Source of the DNA: Streptomyces sp. NBC_01717
GTDB taxonomy: Bacteria; Actinomycetota; Actinomycetes; Streptomycetales; Streptomycetaceae
Assembly (NCBI RefSeq): GCF_036248255.1
Contig: NZ_CP109179.1
Coordinates: forward strand, 186,001 to 250,000
Length of the DNA stretch: 64,000 nt
Direction of reading: 5' to 3'
Shown here: positions 1 through 64,000 of the stretch, piece by piece
Layout of the letters: the number at the start of each line of letters is the position of its first letter
Numbering within the stretch: the first letter of the stretch is position 1
Notes under the pieces: model-generated
What the model saw: the letters and a program-made list of their open reading frames with translations, nothing else
Databases searched by the model: none
What the model was told of the DNA's origin: nothing
Translations under genes and position numbers: made by a program

Positions 1-64000
<64,000 letters not shown>

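Overview
The whole window appears to be the interior of one giant protein-coding gene on the minus strand. The frame whose codons occupy plus-strand triplets starting at positions 2, 5, 8 ... (read as reverse complement from 64000 downwards) runs from one edge to the other. I found no in-frame stop, and it reads as sensible protein wherever I translated it. It has neither a start nor a stop codon here, so at least 21,333 codons (roughly 2.3 MDa) of a still larger protein are present. I see no intergenic space, promoter, RNA gene, terminator or second gene. Residue numbers count from the window edge at 64000 (residue 1), so the N-terminal side is at high coordinates.

The very high GC content, the third-position bias and the protein type point to an actinomycete, most likely Streptomyces or a relative. 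Giant proteins of this kind are deposited from Streptomyces under the product name 'lonely Cys domain-containing protein' (from memory, not searched). The name fits: the only cysteines I met in my translation are 11 residues. Each lies about 45 residues after an HG (once HS) motif, which is the His/Cys dyad layout of clan CD (caspase, CHAT, MARTX and TcdB-type) peptidases.

Layout from N- to C-terminal side (high to low coordinates). 64.0-56.1 kb: helical modules with degenerate ADP-ribosyltransferase-like (ART-like) segments, one His/Cys domain and an unrecognised domain. 56.1-49.7 kb: a 4 x 69 bp repeat, a divergent His/Cys domain and three OmpA-like repeats. 49.7-41.2 kb: more helical/ART-like modules and three His/Cys domains. 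41.2-23.4 kb: a shuffled array of two large cassettes. M1 is His/Cys domain + helical region + ART-like domain, three copies. M2 is a TcdA/TcdB-like glycosyltransferase plus a zinc-protease-like HExxH domain, with four glycosyltransferases and three proteases; two adjacent M2 units form a virtually perfect 2,682 bp tandem repeat. 23.4-18.2 kb: further helical/ART-like modules with a His/Cys domain. 18.2-12.5 kb: a toxin-like stretch with an OTU-like domain lacking its cysteine, a fourth HExxH domain, an AbiEii-type nucleotidyltransferase-like domain, an unrecognised domain and a well-conserved R-STS-QxE ADP-ribosyltransferase. 12.4-4.1 kb: a 4,392 bp long-period duplication carrying two His/Cys domains. 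4.1-0 kb: a Gly/Pro linker and a beta-rich region that runs off the window.

My interpretation (inference) is a giant multi-effector polypeptide. Catalytic domains known from toxins (glycosyltransferase, metalloprotease, ADP-ribosyltransferase, nucleotidyltransferase) are embedded between many caspase-like domains that could act as self-processing proteases, a logic comparable to large clostridial toxins and MARTX toxins but repeated far more often.
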